NCBI RefSeq assembly: GCF_003837805.1
Contig: NZ_RQIT01000001.1
Span: 558,001-622,000, forward strand
Direction: 5' to 3'
Source of the DNA: Bradyrhizobium sp. RP6
Lineage (GTDB): Bacteria > Pseudomonadota > Alphaproteobacteria > Rhizobiales > Xanthobacteraceae
DNA length: 64,000 nt
Positions 34,280 to 44,332 of the stretch are shown piece by piece. Position numbers and translations under genes: made by a program. Numbering within the stretch: the stretch's first letter is position 1; each line of letters opens with the position of its first letter. Under the pieces are notes generated by a model, which searched no databases, had not been told where the DNA came from, and saw only the letters and a list, made by a program, of their open reading frames with translations.

Positions 34280-34759
34280 ATGGCCGAATCCATCCAGTCG
34301 CTCGACCAGCTCTCGCAGCTCAAGACGGCGGCCGCGCCCGAGGCGCCCAAGCACGAGAAGAAGGTCGACAAATTCAACCGCGCCTATGCCACCGGCAAGC
34401 GCAAGGACGCGGTCGCCCGCGTCTGGATCAAGCCGGGCGCCGGCAAGGTCACGGTCAACTCGCGCGAGGTCGAGGTCTATTTCGCCCGTCCCGTGCTGCG
34501 CATGATGATCGAGCAGCCGTTCTCGGTGGCCCAGCGTTCCGGCCAGTACGACGTGATCTGCACCGTCGCCGGCGGCGGCCTCTCCGGCCAGGCCGGCGCG
34601 GTCCGTCACGGCATCTCCAAGGCGCTCACCTATTTCGAGCCGGAGCTGCGCGGCGTGCTCAAGAAGGGCGGCTTCCTCACCCGCGACTCCCGCGTGGTCG
34701 AGCGCAAGAAGTACGGCAAGGCCAAGGCCCGCCGGTCCTTCCAGTTCTCGAAGCGTTAA
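34280..34759 (+). CDS. rpsI: 30S ribosomal protein S9
   Basis: A 159-residue S9 with the conserved C-terminal domain: [37 protein letters not shown] and the terminal [17 protein letters not shown] tail that reaches the P-site tRNA. The first 30 residues ([17 protein letters not shown]) are an alphaproteobacterial extension. It is the second gene of the rplM operon and is followed by a perfect terminator. Confidence 0.98.
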   Translation: MAESIQSLDQLSQLKTAAAPEAPKHEKKVDKFNRAYATGKRKDAVARVWIKPGAGKVTVNSREVEVYFARPVLRMMIEQPFSVAQRSGQYDVICTVAGGGLSGQAGAVRHGISKALTYFEPELRGVLKKGGFLTRDSRVVERKKYGKAKARRSFQFSKR

Positions 34760-34803
34760 TCGCTTTTGTCGCATTCGCCGCGAAAGCGGCTTCAAAGAGA
34801 TGC

Positions 34804-34832
34804 AAAAGGGCGCTGAATTCAGCGCCCTTTTT
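34804..34832 (+). terminator. Rho-independent terminator of rplM-rpsI
   Basis: AAAGGGCGCTGAA and TTCAGCGCCCTTT form a 26-base perfect palindrome followed by T residues, 45 bases after the rpsI stop. Confidence 0.93.
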
Positions 34833-34988
34833 GCTGTTCGTTTGTATGCAAATTGACGGCGTGTTTCCCGAAAACTTTGGGATCCGCGAAAACCTGAATG
34901 GAACCCGCCGGACATAGCGTCGCATTCGGAAGGGCGCGCAAATCGGATGTGCCGATCGCGTAACTGCTATGTTCTAGAGGGGGCCGAC

Positions 34989-36209
34989 ATGATGTCGCTC
35001 GATAGCATCACGCTCTATTTGGTCGCCACCATGGTCGCCGCACTGCTCGGCGCCATGATGGTGTTTTTCGGCAAGCAGGAGAACAGCCCCGCGCTGAAAT
35101 GGTGGGGCGCCGCCTATCTCCTCGGTGCAGCCTCGGTCGCGCTGTGGACCGCGGCGGGCGACAGGCTGGGCCCGCATATTCACCTTGCGCTGAACGCCGC
35201 CGGTTTCGTCGCTTGCGGCATGGTGTGGAATGCGGCGCGCGTCTTCCACGGCCGCAAGCCGAACTGGCCCGGCCTCGTGCTTGGTGCGCTCGCCTGGGTC
35301 ACTGCTGCGACGCTGCTCGATCCCGCCGCGTCCATGCTGCGCATGCTCGTCGGTGCAGCTATCGTCTCGATCTATGCGGCGCTGACCGCGAGCGAGCTCT
35401 GGGTCGAGCGGCGCAAGAGCCTGCAACGGCGCTGGCCCGCCTTCGTGGTCCCGGTGCTGCATGGCGGCGTGTTGATGCTGCCGATGCTGGTCGGCAGCTT
35501 CCTGCGTCCGCACGATGCAGACTTCTCCTCGAGCATCTGGGTCACCGTGTTCGCGGTCGAGCTCGTGCTCTATGCCGTCGGCACGGTCTTTGTGATCTTC
35601 ATGCTGGTGTCGGAGCGCACCGTCACCGCGCACCGGACCGCTGCGTCGACCGATCCTTTGACCGGCATGCTCAACCGCCGCGGCTTCTCGGAAGCCTGCG
35701 CGCGTGTGATCGAGCGCGAGGCCAAGGCCGGGCGGCCCGTGACCGTGATGATCTTCGACATCGACCACTTCAAGTCGATCAACGACCGCTTCGGCCATCC
35801 CGCCGGCGACGAGATGCTGAAGCTGTTCTCCACCGTCGTCGTCAGCAACTTGCGCATCTCCGATCTCTCGGGCCGCATCGGCGGTGAGGAGTTCGCCGCG
35901 CTGTTGCCGTGTTCGCTGGAGGAGGGCGTGCTGGTCGCCGAGCGGGTGCGCGAAGCGTTCGAGACCTCCGGCGTGGTGGTCGATGAGGGGCCGGTCGACA
36001 CCACCGTCAGCATCGGCGTTGCCGGCGGTCCGGCCGGCACCGAGCTCGAAGTGCTGCTGGCCTCGGCCGACACCGCGCTCTACCAGGCCAAGCGCGGCGG
36101 CCGTAACCGCGTGGAGGCGGCCGAGGAGCTGCCACTGTCGCTGGAGAACTGGCGTCGCCAGAGCGCGGCACGGATCGGCGCGCCGCAGGCGCGTCCGGCC
36201 ACCGCCTGA
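34989..36209 (+). CDS. diguanylate cyclase (GGDEF) membrane protein
   Basis: A 406-residue enzyme that makes cyclic-di-GMP from two GTP. Six or seven membrane helices fill residues 1-210 (for example LYLVATMVAALLGAMMVFFG). The GGDEF domain starts at DPLTGMLNRRGF; the active-site loop is GGEEF at about 298, with an RISD inhibitory site just before it, so product feedback is expected. IFDIDHFKSINDRFGHPAGD is the metal and GTP site. The start is the ATG at 34989 after a GAGGGGG ribosome-binding site. The gene stands alone; the signal sensed by the membrane part is unknown. Confidence 0.93.
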   Translation: MMSLDSITLYLVATMVAALLGAMMVFFGKQENSPALKWWGAAYLLGAASVALWTAAGDRLGPHIHLALNAAGFVACGMVWNAARVFHGRKPNWPGLVLGALAWVTAATLLDPAASMLRMLVGAAIVSIYAALTASELWVERRKSLQRRWPAFVVPVLHGGVLMLPMLVGSFLRPHDADFSSSIWVTVFAVELVLYAVGTVFVIFMLVSERTVTAHRTAASTDPLTGMLNRRGFSEACARVIEREAKAGRPVTVMIFDIDHFKSINDRFGHPAGDEMLKLFSTVVVSNLRISDLSGRIGGEEFAALLPCSLEEGVLVAERVREAFETSGVVVDEGPVDTTVSIGVAGGPAGTELEVLLASADTALYQAKRGGRNRVEAAEELPLSLENWRRQSAARIGAPQARPATA

Positions 36210-36266
36210 GCCGCAGGGGCCTTGCGGTAATCCTCTGTTTACCGTTCGATTCCTACCATTGCGGTC

Positions 36267-36503
36267 ATGGAATCGATCCGTCGACAGAATCCGCAAATCA
36301 CCCTGATGTCGCTCGAAGCAGCCGCCGCCTCCGCACGCGGCGGCTTCGGCTGTCTGTTCTCGACCGCCGACGAATACGAGACGGCGCTGATCGCCGAGCG
36401 TCGCGCGCAGGGGCGCTACGGCCAGCACCGCAGCTATTGGCCGTTCGCAATGTTCGTCGGTTGCGTGTTCATCGTGGCGGGCACCGTGTTGCTGCTCGCC
36501 TGA
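36267..36503 (+). CDS. small single-helix membrane protein
   Basis: A 78-residue protein. The soluble part (TLMSLEAAAASARGGFGCLF, then STADEYETALIAERRAQGRY) is followed by one C-terminal membrane helix, WPFAMFVGCVFIVAGTVLLLA. The composition and clear helix support a real gene with the ATG at 36267. No family is recognised. It lies 57 bases after the diguanylate cyclase and before a terminator, so it may share that transcript. Confidence 0.65.
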   Translation: MESIRRQNPQITLMSLEAAAASARGGFGCLFSTADEYETALIAERRAQGRYGQHRSYWPFAMFVGCVFIVAGTVLLLA

Positions 36504-36543
36504 CCGGGCCTGCATTCAAGAGACCTGCACATTCCAGCGAGCC

Positions 36544-36570
36544 AGGCGCCGTTTCGGCGCCTTTTTCTTT
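36544..36570 (+). terminator. Rho-independent terminator
   Basis: AGGCGCC and GGCGCCT close a GTTTC loop, followed by TTTTCTTT, 40 bases after the small membrane protein gene. Confidence 0.88.
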
Positions 36571-36621
36571 GTCGCCGTCTGGGGTAGACACGCCGATCGA
36601 ACGAGAAAAGGGTGGAAACCG

Positions 36622-36918
36622 ATGATCACCGAAATCGCGCAAATCGACGTCAAGCCGGGTAGCGAGAAGGATTTCGAGGCGGCCGTCGCCAAGGCCAAGG
36701 CCGCCTTCGGCCGTTCAAAGGGGTTTCACGGCTTCGAGTTGCACAAATCAATCGAGAAGCCGCAGCGCTACAGGCTGATGGTGAAATGGGCGACGCTGGA
36801 GAACCACACCGTCGATTTCCGCGGTTCGGAGAATTTCACCGAATGGCGCGGCCTCGTCGGCCAGTATTTTGCCTCGCCCCCCGAGGTGGAGCACACCGAG
36901 ACCGTGCTGACGACCTGA
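36622..36918 (+). CDS. antibiotic biosynthesis monooxygenase-like protein
   Basis: A 98-residue ferredoxin-like alpha/beta-barrel (ABM) protein: EIAQIDVKPGSEKDFEAAVA, GFHGFELHKSIEKPQRY, then MVKWATLENHTVDFRGS. The family includes small cofactor-free oxygenases and heme-degrading proteins. No conserved catalytic residue lets me choose among these. The gene is convergent with the AI-2E-type transporter, 14 bases apart. Confidence 0.82.
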   Translation: MITEIAQIDVKPGSEKDFEAAVAKAKAAFGRSKGFHGFELHKSIEKPQRYRLMVKWATLENHTVDFRGSENFTEWRGLVGQYFASPPEVEHTETVLTT

Positions 36919-36932
36919 CGGCCTGAGCGACG

Positions 36933-38084
36933 TCAGGCTGCCTCGGCGAGCGGCGGCGCCTCATACGTCTTGAAATGGTCGATCACGACCTTGGCGATGG
37001 CGACTAGCGGCAGCGCCAGCGCGAGGCCCCAGATGCCGAACACGACGCCGAGTAGGATCTGGAACGCGAACAGCGTGGCCGGCGGGATGTCGAGTGCCTG
37101 CCGCTGCAGGATCGGGGTCAGGACGTAGCTCTCCATGGCGTGCACACCCATGAAGAGGAGAAAGGCCGACAGAGCGGGAATCCAGCCCGAGGCGAGGCTT
37201 GCCAGCACCACGATGACGCCGGCGATGATGGCTCCGACGGTGGGGATGAAGGCGAGCAGGCCCGCCTGGATCCCTAAGATGAACGCGCCGGGGATGCCGA
37301 TGATCGCAAGCCCGATCCAGGTCACGACACCGACCGCGATCATGACGACGATCTGGGCGATCAGCCAGCGCTCCAGCGTCTCGGCTGTACGGTCGATGAC
37401 GAGGGCGACACGCGTGCGGTGCCTCGCCGGTGCCAGGAACAGCAGGCCGTCATGATAGACGGTGGGCTGGGCGGCGAAGGCAAGGCCCAGGAACAGCACG
37501 ATGAAGATGTTGCCCACGCCGTGAATGGTGCCGAGCAGCAGCTTGAAGGTCTGGCTCACGATCGCCCCGCCGCTGGAGGCGAGCGCGCCGGCACCGGGCA
37601 AGGGACCGCGCGAGGGCGCCGCTGGTGCGGGAGCCGCGTCCGGCGACGTCGTGGCCGAGGCGTCCGACGCACCGTTGCCGAGATCGAAGAAACTGGTGTC
37701 GACGCCGTGGGTTTCCAGGAAGGATCTGACATTCACGATCTGCGACTTGATGGTCTTGCTCAGCAGCGATGCCTGTTCGGCAATGGTGGCGCCGCCCAGA
37801 TAGGCGATGCCCGCGAGAAGCAGGGCGAGCGCGACGCAGACGATCGCAAGTCGGACCGTATGAGGCAGGTGAACCCGGCGGCCGAGCGCATGGACCAGCG
37901 CGTTGAGGCCGAGGCCGAGCAGCATGCCGGTGAAGATCAGCAGCAGGGTGGCCGCAAAATACCATGTGAATGCGAGCAGTGCGGTGAACAGCACGACGCC
38001 GATGCCTCCGACCGAAATCGCCCAGGCCTGGTCCCGCGCCAGGTCGCTGCGGGTCCGGGAGCGTTCATCTCTGGGAATCGTCAC
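36933..38084 (-). CDS. AI-2E family transporter
   Basis: A 383-residue membrane protein of the AI-2 exporter-like/PerM family. There is a helix pair at about 22-60, a third helix near 75-95, a loop that is unusually rich in Ala/Pro (about residues 140-175), and then five helices with FLGLAFAAQPTVYHDGLLFL, FIPTVGAIIAGVIVVLASLA and the C-terminal GIWGLALALPLVAIAKVVI. Members export autoinducer-2 or couple ions; the cargo cannot be told. The GTG at 38084 was chosen because of an AAGGA ribosome-binding site; a longer frame exists upstream. Confidence 0.87.
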   Translation of the reverse strand: MTIPRDERSRTRSDLARDQAWAISVGGIGVVLFTALLAFTWYFAATLLLIFTGMLLGLGLNALVHALGRRVHLPHTVRLAIVCVALALLLAGIAYLGGATIAEQASLLSKTIKSQIVNVRSFLETHGVDTSFFDLGNGASDASATTSPDAAPAPAAPSRGPLPGAGALASSGGAIVSQTFKLLLGTIHGVGNIFIVLFLGLAFAAQPTVYHDGLLFLAPARHRTRVALVIDRTAETLERWLIAQIVVMIAVGVVTWIGLAIIGIPGAFILGIQAGLLAFIPTVGAIIAGVIVVLASLASGWIPALSAFLLFMGVHAMESYVLTPILQRQALDIPPATLFAFQILLGVVFGIWGLALALPLVAIAKVVIDHFKTYEAPPLAEAA

Positions 38085-38362
38085 GTTGGATCCTTTTCGA
38101 GGGAGGCGGCGCCAGCGCACTCTTTCGCGAAATCCTGGCGGGGATCAAGCGGGACACGCGCCGGTTTGGCGCGTTCGTCGTCTTTGCGGGCCTGCAGGTC
38201 CCTCCGAGCCATCGGACACGCCGCCGCCCGGCCTGCCACGACGCTCCAGGCCGGGCATTTGCGCGAAAATAGCATTGCCGTCCCGCGATCCCTTCTGTTG
38301 AATTTGTTCCATCGGAGGGGCATGTTTGCAGAATCTTCTTACCGGGAGGCTCGGAACGACAG

Positions 38363-39136
38363 ATGAGAAAGCCGGTCGTCGGCGTGATCGGGAATTGCCA
38401 TCGCGTCGAAAATCGATTTCAGGTCCAGATGGTCGGCGAGCGAAATCTGCGCGCGGTGGCCGAAGTCTCCGGCGGCTTGCCGCTGATGTTCGCGGGCTCC
38501 CCTGACATCACCGATATCCCGGCGCTGCTCGATACCGTGGACGGCATCATCCTCACCGGTGCGCGGGCCAACGTGCATCCGACCCGTTTCAACGTCGATC
38601 CTTGCGAGAAGCACGAGCCTTACGACATCCACCGCGATGAGGTGGCGCTGGCGCTCTCCGTCGCTTGCGTCTCCCGTGGCATCCCGCTGTTCGGCATCTG
38701 CCGCGGCCTCCAGGAGATGAACGTTGCCTTCGGCGGCTCGCTGCATCCGGAGATACGCGAGATCCCGGGCCGCATGAACCACCGCATGCCCCGGCTCGAG
38801 AACGGCGAGATCCATCCCGATCCGACGGTGGTGTTCGCCGACCGCCATGACGTCGACCTGACGCCGGGCGGGGCGTTCGCGAAAATCCTCGGCTGTGAGA
38901 AGATCAGGGTCAATTCGCTGCACGGCCAGGGCATTCTCGAACCCGGCAAGCGCGTTCTGATCGAGGGTGTCGCCGAGGACGGCACCATCGAGGCAATCCG
39001 GATCGCTGAAGCCCCGGCCTTTGCGCTCGGCGTGCAATGGCATGCCGAATACGATCCGCAGCATAACCCGATCAACCGCAAGCTGTTCGAGGCCTTTGGC
39101 GAAGCGCTGGTGGCAAGGCAGAAGGCGGCGGCGTAG
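38363..39136 (+). CDS. gamma-glutamyl-gamma-aminobutyrate hydrolase-like class I glutamine amidotransferase
   Basis: A 257-residue PuuD-type peptidase C26 protein. The nucleophile lies in FGICRGLQEMNVAFGGSL (Cys), and the His/Glu pair lies in GVQWHAEYDP. VDGIILTGARANVHPTRF and VNSLHGQGI are the other family segments. PuuD hydrolyses gamma-glutamyl-GABA in putrescine breakdown; that substrate is inferred from the family. No other putrescine gene is nearby. The ATG at 38363 was chosen. Confidence 0.87.
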   Translation: MRKPVVGVIGNCHRVENRFQVQMVGERNLRAVAEVSGGLPLMFAGSPDITDIPALLDTVDGIILTGARANVHPTRFNVDPCEKHEPYDIHRDEVALALSVACVSRGIPLFGICRGLQEMNVAFGGSLHPEIREIPGRMNHRMPRLENGEIHPDPTVVFADRHDVDLTPGGAFAKILGCEKIRVNSLHGQGILEPGKRVLIEGVAEDGTIEAIRIAEAPAFALGVQWHAEYDPQHNPINRKLFEAFGEALVARQKAAA

Positions 39137-39844
39137 GCGGCAAGCGCTGCGGGACGCTGTGGGGGTATGATCTCGCTACGCCGTCATTGCGAGCGCAGCG
39201 AGGCAATCCGGAGTCTTTCCGCGGCGGGGTTCTGGATTGTTTCGCGGAGCCTGTCATCGGGCCGCGCTTTGCGCGGACCCCGGTGGCTCGCAATGAGATC
39301 CACCGATAACTCCAGATCAAGGCCTGCACCGCGGATGGAATTTCGCAGCCTCCCCGATCCTTTCGAGTTGTGCTGGATAAACCAATCAGTAGGGATTGCT
39401 CCGTCCCGATTTTCGCGGCTCTGATTTGTTCTTTGAGAACGAACTGGAGTCAGATGCAGAACGAAAGCTGAAGGCTCCGCGGCGCAAGGTTCATCGCACC
39501 AGTGCGGTCGAATCGGAGACGCGCTCACGCCTCACGCCGCCCGCTCCATCCGTCGCGTGCGATAGGCCTACGTGACATCATGCAGCCGACGAGCGAGATC
39601 ATCGCGAGCACGTTCGGCGCAATCGGAGCGGACGGCGCGAGGGTAAGGCGGTAGCAGCGCCTGGCGCAGGGAGGATCAGGCGTCGGCATGCTCCGCCACT
39701 ACCTCTGCTCAGCCGATCACATCGCCATCCTGCATGGGCATTCCCATTGCGTTGCACAATCGCAACGTTGATCTCCACGCGCAGCATTGAGGTTCATGAG
39801 AACAATACCATATGCCCTGCAAGGGAGCCCTTGCCGTGCAGACC
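39137..39844. other. 700-base intergenic region
   Basis: No gene is supported. It contains one interspersed repeat (39182-39296) and a CGTTGC/GCAACG inverted repeat at about 39752-39770. The remaining frames look like chance. It may carry the promoter of nfeD-slipin. Confidence 0.5.
39182..39296. repeat. palindromic interspersed repeat (GTCATTGCGAGC type)
   Basis: CGTCATTGCGAGC on the left and GCTCGCAATGA on the right are inverted, with CCGCGG-centred inner arms. It is a common Bradyrhizobium intergenic element. Confidence 0.7.
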
Positions 39845-41218
39845 ATGAAGGCGGCCCTCGTTGCGGCGATCACCGTCGTGGCTTTGACCTGCTGCCTCCT
39901 TCCCAGCTCAGCGGAGGAGGGCGGCCGTGCAGCCTTCGTTGTTTCGATCGATGGTGCGATTGGCCCGGCGTCAGCCAGCTACGTGCGGGAGGCTTTGGCC
40001 ACGGCGAGCGAACGGCGCGCCGAGGTCGTGCTTCTGAGGATGAACACGCCCGGCGGGCTCAATTCCAGCATGCGCGAGATCATCGCGGATGTGCTCGCCT
40101 CGCCCATCCCTGTCATCGGCTACGTCGCTCCTTCCGGCGCCCACGCGGCGAGTGCGGGGACCTATATTCTCTATGCGACCCACATCGCGGCGATGGCACC
40201 AGGCACCAACATCGGTGCGGCGACGCCGGTCCAGATTGGCGGGCCGCTTCCGGGCCTGCCGAGCGGCACACCCGACAAGGATGGCAAAGACAAGAAGGAT
40301 GATCCGAAGGACGCGATGACGGCGAAGGCCACGAACGATGCCGTCGCCCTCATCCGCAGCCTCGCCGAGCTGCGCAACCGCAATGCGGAGTGGGCGGAGA
40401 AGGCGGTCCGCGAGGCCGCAACGCTCTCTGCCAACGGCGCGCTGGAGGCACATGCCATCGATCTCGTCGCGCGCGATCAGGCTGAATTGCTGCAGCAGGT
40501 TGATGGCCGTGTGGTGGAGCTCGCAGGCGGCAAGACGCAACGCCTGGCAACAAAGGATGCTGTCGTCGAAGCCATCGAGCCCGGACGGATATCCCGGTTC
40601 CTGGCGGTCATCACCAACCCGAATGTGGCGTTCATTCTCCTGATGGTCGGAATCTACGGCCTGATCTTCGAGTTCATGTCTCCCGGAGCCGTCGCTCCTG
40701 GAGTCGTCGGCGCGATCTGCCTGCTGATCGGCCTCTATGCGCTCAATTTGCTGCCGATCAGCTATGCCGGCCTCGCCCTGATGCTGATCGGACTCGTGCT
40801 TCTCACCGTCGAAGCCTTCAACCCGACCGTGGTGGTCGGCTTCGGAGGGATCGTCGCTTTCGTGCTGGGAGCAATGATGCTCTTCAGGAGCGAGGCGCCT
40901 GGGTACCAACTGTCGTGGTGGGTGATCGGCACTACCGCGGTCGTGTTCAGCGGCTTTGCTCTGATCGTGCTTGGCTCGCTTCGGCGCGTCCGCAAAGCTC
41001 CTGCGCTGGTCGGCGCACAGGCCATGCGCGGCTTGCCCGCCGAGGTTCTCGACTGGAACGGAAACGAAGGCCATGTCTTCGCCCACGGTGAGCGCTGGCA
41101 GGCGCGCGGCGCCGAAACCTTCAAGCCCGGAGAGACGGTGGAGGTCGCCAATGTCGTCGACTTGACGCTGCTGATACGCCGCACACCCGCCCGGACAGGC
41201 GAGGGAGGTACATCATGA
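39845..41218 (+). CDS. NfeD family membrane serine protease
   Basis: A 457-residue protein. After an export signal ([18 protein letters not shown]) comes a ClpP-like protease domain with [20 protein letters not shown] and [17 protein letters not shown], where the Ser nucleophile lies. Four or five membrane helices follow (about residues 255-380), then a C-terminal OB-fold NfeD domain ([20 protein letters not shown]). Such proteases cut stomatin partners in archaea. The start at 39845 gives the best signal; one at 39812 is possible. Its stop overlaps the slipin ATG (41215-41218), so the two proteins are made together. Confidence 0.88.
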   Translation: MKAALVAAITVVALTCCLLPSSAEEGGRAAFVVSIDGAIGPASASYVREALATASERRAEVVLLRMNTPGGLNSSMREIIADVLASPIPVIGYVAPSGAHAASAGTYILYATHIAAMAPGTNIGAATPVQIGGPLPGLPSGTPDKDGKDKKDDPKDAMTAKATNDAVALIRSLAELRNRNAEWAEKAVREAATLSANGALEAHAIDLVARDQAELLQQVDGRVVELAGGKTQRLATKDAVVEAIEPGRISRFLAVITNPNVAFILLMVGIYGLIFEFMSPGAVAPGVVGAICLLIGLYALNLLPISYAGLALMLIGLVLLTVEAFNPTVVVGFGGIVAFVLGAMMLFRSEAPGYQLSWWVIGTTAVVFSGFALIVLGSLRRVRKAPALVGAQAMRGLPAEVLDWNGNEGHVFAHGERWQARGAETFKPGETVEVANVVDLTLLIRRTPARTGEGGTS

Positions 41219-41976
41219 TGCTGGAATATCTGACGTATGCGGCGCTTGCGCTGCTTGTCATCGTGTTTCTATCCCAGGCTATTCGAATCCTGCGCGAATA
41301 CGAGCGCGGCGTTGTCTTCACGCTCGGCCGCTTTACCGGTGTGAAGGGCCCGGGCCTGATACTCCTCATCCCGATCGTGCAGCAACTCGTCAAGGTCGAT
41401 CTGCGGGTGATGGTGCAGGTGGTGCCGCCGCAGGACGTGATCTCGCGGGACAACGTCTCCGTCAAGGTCAATGCCGTCCTGTACTTCCGCATCGTCGACC
41501 CCGAGCGCGCCATCATCAAGGTCGGCGACTACATGGCGGCGACCAGCCAGCTCGCGCAGACCACGTTGCGTTCGGTGCTCGGCAAGCATGAGCTCGACGA
41601 GATGCTTGCCGAGCGCGACAGGTTGAACGCCGATATCCAGGAGATCCTCGACAAGCAGACTGACGTCTGGGGCATCAAGGTCACCGGCATAGAGATCAAG
41701 GACGTCGATATCAATGAAACCATGGTTCGCGCGATTGCCAAACAGGCTGAGGCGGAGCGCCTGCGGCGAGCCAAGGTGATCAATGCGATGGGCGAGCAGC
41801 AGGCCGCCGAAAAGCTCGTTGAAGCCGGCCGGATCCTGGCGCAGGAGCCCCAGGCAATGCAGCTGCGTTACTTCGCGGCTCTGCACGACATCGCCGGTGA
41901 ACGCTCGTCGACCGTGGTGTTTCCGCTCCCCACCGGCCTGCTCGACCATTTGATGCCGCGACCTAACAACCCTTAG
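41215..41976 (+). CDS. slipin/stomatin (SPFH domain) protein
   Basis: A 253-residue band-7 protein. One N-terminal membrane helix ([19 protein letters not shown]) leads into the SPFH domain with [40 protein letters not shown] and [20 protein letters not shown], then a coiled helix rich in Ala/Glu. It probably forms membrane microdomain rings and is a likely substrate or partner of the NfeD protease encoded just upstream, by analogy with archaeal pairs. The ATG overlaps the nfeD stop (ATGA). Confidence 0.93.
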   Translation: MMLEYLTYAALALLVIVFLSQAIRILREYERGVVFTLGRFTGVKGPGLILLIPIVQQLVKVDLRVMVQVVPPQDVISRDNVSVKVNAVLYFRIVDPERAIIKVGDYMAATSQLAQTTLRSVLGKHELDEMLAERDRLNADIQEILDKQTDVWGIKVTGIEIKDVDINETMVRAIAKQAEAERLRRAKVINAMGEQQAAEKLVEAGRILAQEPQAMQLRYFAALHDIAGERSSTVVFPLPTGLLDHLMPRPNNP

Positions 41977-41997
41977 CGGGAAGCAGCAGCGCAAACG

Positions 41998-42027
41998 AAA
42001 AGGCGCCTCCTGACGGAAGCGCCTTTT
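41998..42027. terminator. bidirectional terminator between slipin and glnA
   Basis: AAAAGGCGC and GCGCCTTTT close a 12-base loop. T residues are available on both strands, so it can serve both the slipin and glnA transcripts. Confidence 0.8.
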
Positions 42028-42052
42028 GCCTGTCGTGGTCTGTTCGGGCCGA

Positions 42053-43462
42053 TCAGCCCGAATAGTACATGTCGAACTCGATGGGGTGCGGGGTCATCTC
42101 GAACCGCTCGACCTCGGTCATCTTCAGCTCGATATAGGCGTCGATGAAGTCGTCGTCGAACACGCCGCCGGCCTTCAGGAAGGCGCGGTCCTTGTCGAGG
42201 TTTTCGAGCGCCTCGCGCAAGCTGCCGCACACCGTCGGGATCTGCTTCAGCTCTTCCTTCGGCAGGTCGTAGAGATCCTTGTCCATCGCCGGACCCGGGT
42301 CGATCTTGTTCTTGATACCGTCGAGGCCCGCCATCAGCATCGCGGCGAAGCCGAGATAGGGATTGGCGAGCGGATCGGGGAAGCGCACCTCGACGCGCTT
42401 GGCCTTCGGCGAAGCGGTGTAGGGGATGCGGCAGGAGGCCGAGCGGTTGCGCGCGGAATAGGCGAGCAGCACGGGAGCCTCATAGCCCGGGACCAGACGC
42501 TTGTAGGAGTTGGTCGACGGATTGGTGAAGGCGTTGATCGCCTTGGCGTGCTTGATGATGCCGCCGATGTAGTGGAGGCAGGTCTCCGACAGGTCGGCAT
42601 ATTTGTTGCCGGCGAACACCGGCTTGCCGTCCTTCCAGATCGACTGGTGCACGTGCATGCCCGAGCCGTTGTCGCCGTAGACCGGCTTCGGCATGAAGGT
42701 GGCGGTCTTGCCGTAGATGTGCGCGACCTGATGGATGCAGTATTTGTAGATCTGGATGTGGTCGGCCATCAGCGTCAGCGTGTCGAACTTCATGCCGAGC
42801 TCGTGCTGGGCGGAAGCGACCTCGTGGTGATGCTTCTCGACCTTGACGCCCATCTTGGCCATGGCCCCCAGCATCTCCGAGCGCATGTCCTGCACGGAGT
42901 CCTGCGGCGGAACCGGAAAATAGCCGCCCTTGGTGCGGACGCGGTGGCCGAGATTGCCGCCTTCATATTCGGTGTCGGAGTTGGTCGGCAGCTCCGAGGA
43001 GTCGAGGCGGAAGCCGGTGTTGTAGGGGGTGGACGAGAAGCGCACGTCGTCGAACACGAAGAACTCGGCCTCGGGGCCGACGAACACGGTGTCGCCCACG
43101 CCCATCGACTTCACCATGGCCTCGGCCTTCTTGGCGATGCCGCGGGGGTCGCGGTTGTAGGGCTCGCCGGTGGTCGGCTCGAGCACGTCGCAGGTGATGA
43201 CCATGGTGGTCTCGGCGAAGAACGGGTCGATCGTCGCGGTCACCGGATCGGGCATCAGGCACATGTCGGACTCGTTGATCGCCTTCCAGCCGGCGATCGA
43301 GGAGCCGTCGAACATCGTCCCTTCGGCGAAGATGTCTTCATCGATCATGCTGACGTCGAACGTGACGTGCTGCCACTTGCCGCGCGGATCGGTGAAGCGC
43401 AGGTCGACGTACTTGACGTCATTGTCCTTGATCGATTTCAGGACGTCTTTGGCGGTCTTCAT
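42053..43462 (-). CDS. glnA: type I glutamine synthetase
   Basis: A 469-residue GSI enzyme, the central ammonia-assimilating enzyme making glutamine from glutamate. Visible motifs are [18 protein letters not shown], the ATP/metal segment [50 protein letters not shown] and the adenylylation site DLYDLPKEE with Tyr398. Activity is therefore likely adjusted by GlnE. The ATG at 43462 has an AAGGGG ribosome-binding site. glnB lies 153 bases upstream on the same strand; the two probably form one operon. Confidence 0.97.
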   Translation of the reverse strand: MKTAKDVLKSIKDNDVKYVDLRFTDPRGKWQHVTFDVSMIDEDIFAEGTMFDGSSIAGWKAINESDMCLMPDPVTATIDPFFAETTMVITCDVLEPTTGEPYNRDPRGIAKKAEAMVKSMGVGDTVFVGPEAEFFVFDDVRFSSTPYNTGFRLDSSELPTNSDTEYEGGNLGHRVRTKGGYFPVPPQDSVQDMRSEMLGAMAKMGVKVEKHHHEVASAQHELGMKFDTLTLMADHIQIYKYCIHQVAHIYGKTATFMPKPVYGDNGSGMHVHQSIWKDGKPVFAGNKYADLSETCLHYIGGIIKHAKAINAFTNPSTNSYKRLVPGYEAPVLLAYSARNRSASCRIPYTASPKAKRVEVRFPDPLANPYLGFAAMLMAGLDGIKNKIDPGPAMDKDLYDLPKEELKQIPTVCGSLREALENLDKDRAFLKAGGVFDDDFIDAYIELKMTEVERFEMTPHPIEFDMYYSG

Positions 43463-43615
43463 GCATACCCCTTATGGCTCTGCGGGTCGGTTTCCAGGTG
43501 AGCAGGATTCTTCTCGCTTTTGGCGAGTTCGCGCGCGACCGCACAAACGAAATCAGGCCGCCGAAGCAGCCTTATTTCTTGTCGGAGTGTCGCAAAATGC
43601 GGGATAGCACCCGGC

Positions 43616-44011
<396 letters not shown>

Positions 44012-44123
44012 TCAACGCACGATCTTGTCTTCTCTGTGCCGGGATCCCTGACAAGTCCGGCAACAACGGCCGGCCACACCCTGTAGATGCCAGTGAGCAC
44101 GACGACCGAAGCGGCTTCCTCGA

Positions 44124-44141
44124 AAGCAGGGTCTATGCCAA
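44124..44141 (-). promoter_or_regulatory. sigma-54 promoter of glnB-glnA
   Basis: Read on the minus strand, TTGGCATAGACCCTGCTT has GG at -24 and GC at -12 with 10 bases between, a good match to TTGGCAC-N5-TTGC. The start would fall near 44114, leaving a leader of about 160 bases. Confidence 0.65.
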
Positions 44142-44206
44142 GTTGCAAATGCCCTGGTTATTGGAGCGTTATCAGCCTTTTAACGAGCATCTCTGGGTGG
44201 TGGCCC

Positions 44207-44266
44207 GATCTGCACAAAATACCGAAGACTACGAAATAGGCAAACGGTTCAATATATGTGCAGATC
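44207..44266. promoter_or_regulatory. widely spaced inverted repeat, possible NtrC enhancer
   Basis: GATCTGCACA (44207-44216) and TGTGCAGATC (44257-44266) are perfect 10-base inverted copies separated by 40 bases. They lie about 65-125 bases upstream of the sigma-54 promoter. Each contains the TGCAC core of NtrC half-sites. Confidence 0.45.
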
Positions 44267-44332
44267 AATGTCCCGGCCGCCGGATCGGCAAGGAAGATGC
44301 CTGTTGAAGAGGCGTTTGTACTAGGAAGTGGC

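Noticed and set aside
39184..39787. Short minus-strand frames (39184-39528, 39599-39787) in the gap before nfeD
   Set aside because: The first runs through an interspersed repeat and both have shadow-like composition.
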